DNA from: Verrucolacustris sp044348085
GTDB lineage: Bacteria; Verrucomicrobiota; Verrucomicrobiia; Methylacidiphilales; Verrucolacustridaceae
Assembly (NCBI GenBank): GCA_044348085.1
Contig: JBIKTM010000013.1
Span: 1 to 40,563, forward strand
Length of the DNA: 40,563 nucleotides
Direction: 5' to 3'
A program made the position numbers and the translations under genes. Below are positions 39,341-40,563 of the stretch, piece by piece. Each line of letters begins with the position of its first letter. Position 1 is the first letter of the stretch. The notes under the pieces are model-generated. The model had not been told where the DNA came from, ran no database searches, and saw only the letters and a program-made list of their open reading frames with translations.

Positions 39341-40563
39341 GTGAATATTGATTCAATGATATCAAACGTTGCCTCATTCGTTTGGGGGCCGTGGTTGGTG
39401 GCTCTTCTTTTTGGCACACACCTTTACCTCACCTACCGAACAGGTTGGATCCAGAAACATCTTTTCCATGCGATACGCCTTTCCATCACAAAAGAACCCG
39501 GTGCCCCAGGAGATGTTTCAGCATTCGGATCTCTCACTACCGCCCTCGCCGCAACAATCGGTACAGGAAATATTTACGGAGTTGCAGGTGCGGTACTTCT
39601 TGGAGGGCCGGGAGCCGTTTTTTGGATGTGGTTAACGGGTGTGTTCGGAATCGCAACAAAGTACGCGGAGGCTCTCCTGAGCGTAAAATATCGCATCACA
39701 AATCGTCACGGCCAGATGTCGGGAGGCCCCATGTATGTGCTCGAGCGTGCTCTGAATGCTCGTTGGGCAGGTATACTCTTTGCTGTCTTTACTGCGATCG
39801 CAGCATTTGGCATCGGTAATATGGCTCAATCCAATGCTATTGCAGACATGATCGTCGCAAAAAAGCTGGATATATCCCTGAACTTTCCTGATGCCTCAAT
39901 CAAGTTCTGGACGGGAATCATTCTCAGCGTAAGTACGGCCCTAGTCATTCTCGGAGGGATTCGATCCATCGCAGGGTTTTGCCAAATTCTCGTTCCATTT
40001 ATGGCACTCTTTTATGTCCTTGGGTGCTTGATCATTTTGGGGGCCGGCTGGGAGAAAATACCCGCAACTCTATCTTTAATCTTCACCTCTGCCTTCACTG
40101 GGCAAGCTGCAGTCGGGGGATTTGTGGGCGCTGGGATTGCTGAGGCCATGCGCTTTGGAATCGCAAGGGGTCTTTTTTCGAATGAGTCAGGTCTCGGAAG
40201 CGCCCCCATCGTGGCGGCTGCAGCACAAACCAAAGACCCAGTTCGTCAGGCTCTGGTTTCAAGTACGGGAACCTTTTGGGATACGGTTGTGGTATGCGCC
40301 CTCACAGGGCTTGTCATTGTCAGTTCAGGCACATGGAGTGGCCCAGAATTAACGAAAGCCACACTTTGCAATCAATCGTTTAACCAACTGGGGCATTTTG
40401 GATCTCTCATTCTCATTGGCGGACTCTTCACATTTGTTTTTTCAACGATCATCGGTTGGGGTTACTACGGCGAAAAAGCTTTGGAGTACCTTTTTGGAAT
40501 TCGCGCCATTCTCCCCTACCGATGGTTATGGATCGTGATGGTCTTTTTAGGGGCAGTTTGGAA
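39341..40563 (+). CDS. Sodium:alanine/glycine symporter (AGCS family), 3' end cut by window edge
   Basis: Na+-coupled amino-acid uptake protein of the inner membrane; 407 codons are visible. Starts at GTG 39341 (AAGG ribosome-binding site about 8 bases upstream; ATG at 39356 is an alternative). Signatures: FVWGPWLVALLFGTHLYLTY, the ALAATIGTGNIYGVAGAVLLGGPGA Na+/substrate region, FWMWLTGVFGIATKYAEALL, the GPMYVLE segment and the conserved ARGLFSNESGLGSAPIVAAA. Multiple membrane helices throughout, interrupted only by the right edge. Starts 9 bases after the TPR gene stop. Confidence 0.94.
   Translation, partial: MNIDSMISNVASFVWGPWLVALLFGTHLYLTYRTGWIQKHLFHAIRLSITKEPGAPGDVSAFGSLTTALAATIGTGNIYGVAGAVLLGGPGAVFWMWLTGVFGIATKYAEALLSVKYRITNRHGQMSGGPMYVLERALNARWAGILFAVFTAIAAFGIGNMAQSNAIADMIVAKKLDISLNFPDASIKFWTGIILSVSTALVILGGIRSIAGFCQILVPFMALFYVLGCLIILGAGWEKIPATLSLIFTSAFTGQAAVGGFVGAGIAEAMRFGIARGLFSNESGLGSAPIVAAAAQTKDPVRQALVSSTGTFWDTVVVCALTGLVIVSSGTWSGPELTKATLCNQSFNQLGHFGSLILIGGLFTFVFSTIIGWGYYGEKALEYLFGIRAILPYRWLWIVMVFLGAVW

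Noticed and set aside
1..40563. CRISPR array, transposase, prophage or defence island
   Set aside because: No regularly spaced direct repeats and no transposase, integrase, Cas, restriction or toxin-antitoxin pattern was seen in any frame read.

Overview
The window (about 50% GC by eye) is a dense bacterial chromosome segment, made mostly of housekeeping genes in short operons. The organism is most likely a member of the Verrucomicrobiota or the wider PVC group. This is inferred from the mix of families: a Minf_1886-family protein beside a DUF1844 protein, a secreted NfeD protease followed by FloA, a bS22/AURKAIP1-type mini ribosomal protein, a WG-repeat protein and weak Shine-Dalgarno use. 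There is no 16S gene, so the phylum is an inference. I see no transposase, phage gene or CRISPR array.

Layout. 1-2440 (minus strand): a DEAD-box RNA helicase, a palindromic intergenic repeat, then a small UmuD'-like gene that overlaps a Y-family DNA polymerase (dinB, cut by the left edge). 2493-3784: a DUF5671 membrane-protein gene lying between two copies of the last 17 codons of fumC; the second copy is the real end of fumC (3731-5146, minus). 5283-12981 (plus): smc, an inositol-monophosphatase-family gene, then gltX-pgsA-der, which overlap one another. 12989-17184 (minus): an ABC-2 type half transporter with two envelope proteins. 17267-18688 (plus): an AsmA-like protein. 18701-22255 (minus): leuS, an unlisted 34-residue membrane protein, a Minf_1886 protein and a DUF1844 protein. 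22290-22928 (plus): the rdgB house-cleaning pyrophosphatase. 22986-28285 (minus): plsY-gpsA-rpe-lepA-lepB, joining phospholipid precursor synthesis, pentose phosphate metabolism, elongation factor 4 and signal peptidase I.

28382-31866: a TPR protein (plus), the RNase P RNA gene with a readable promoter and terminator (minus), a small membrane protein and a WG-repeat protein (minus), a small secreted protein (plus) and tRNA-Val(UAC) with its own promoter. 31866-34784: nfeD, floA and a proline-rich membrane-anchored protein, a probable membrane-microdomain unit. 34794-36739: aguB and aguA, which turn agmatine into putrescine. 36805-39331: hisG, a bS22-like protein and a TPR protein whose start overlaps the bS22 gene in another frame. 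The window ends inside a sodium:alanine/glycine symporter gene.

The points most worth checking are: (1) a UmuD-fold protein that lacks the cleavable N-terminal arm and both catalytic residues, translationally coupled to a DinB-type polymerase; (2) the duplicated fumC 3' end, whose four differences are all synonymous; (3) two genes (nfeD and the TPR gene at about 37.7 kb) whose starts overlap a tRNA or a ribosomal-protein gene and may be non-canonical. Several small genes under 60 codons were found by reading the sequence directly.
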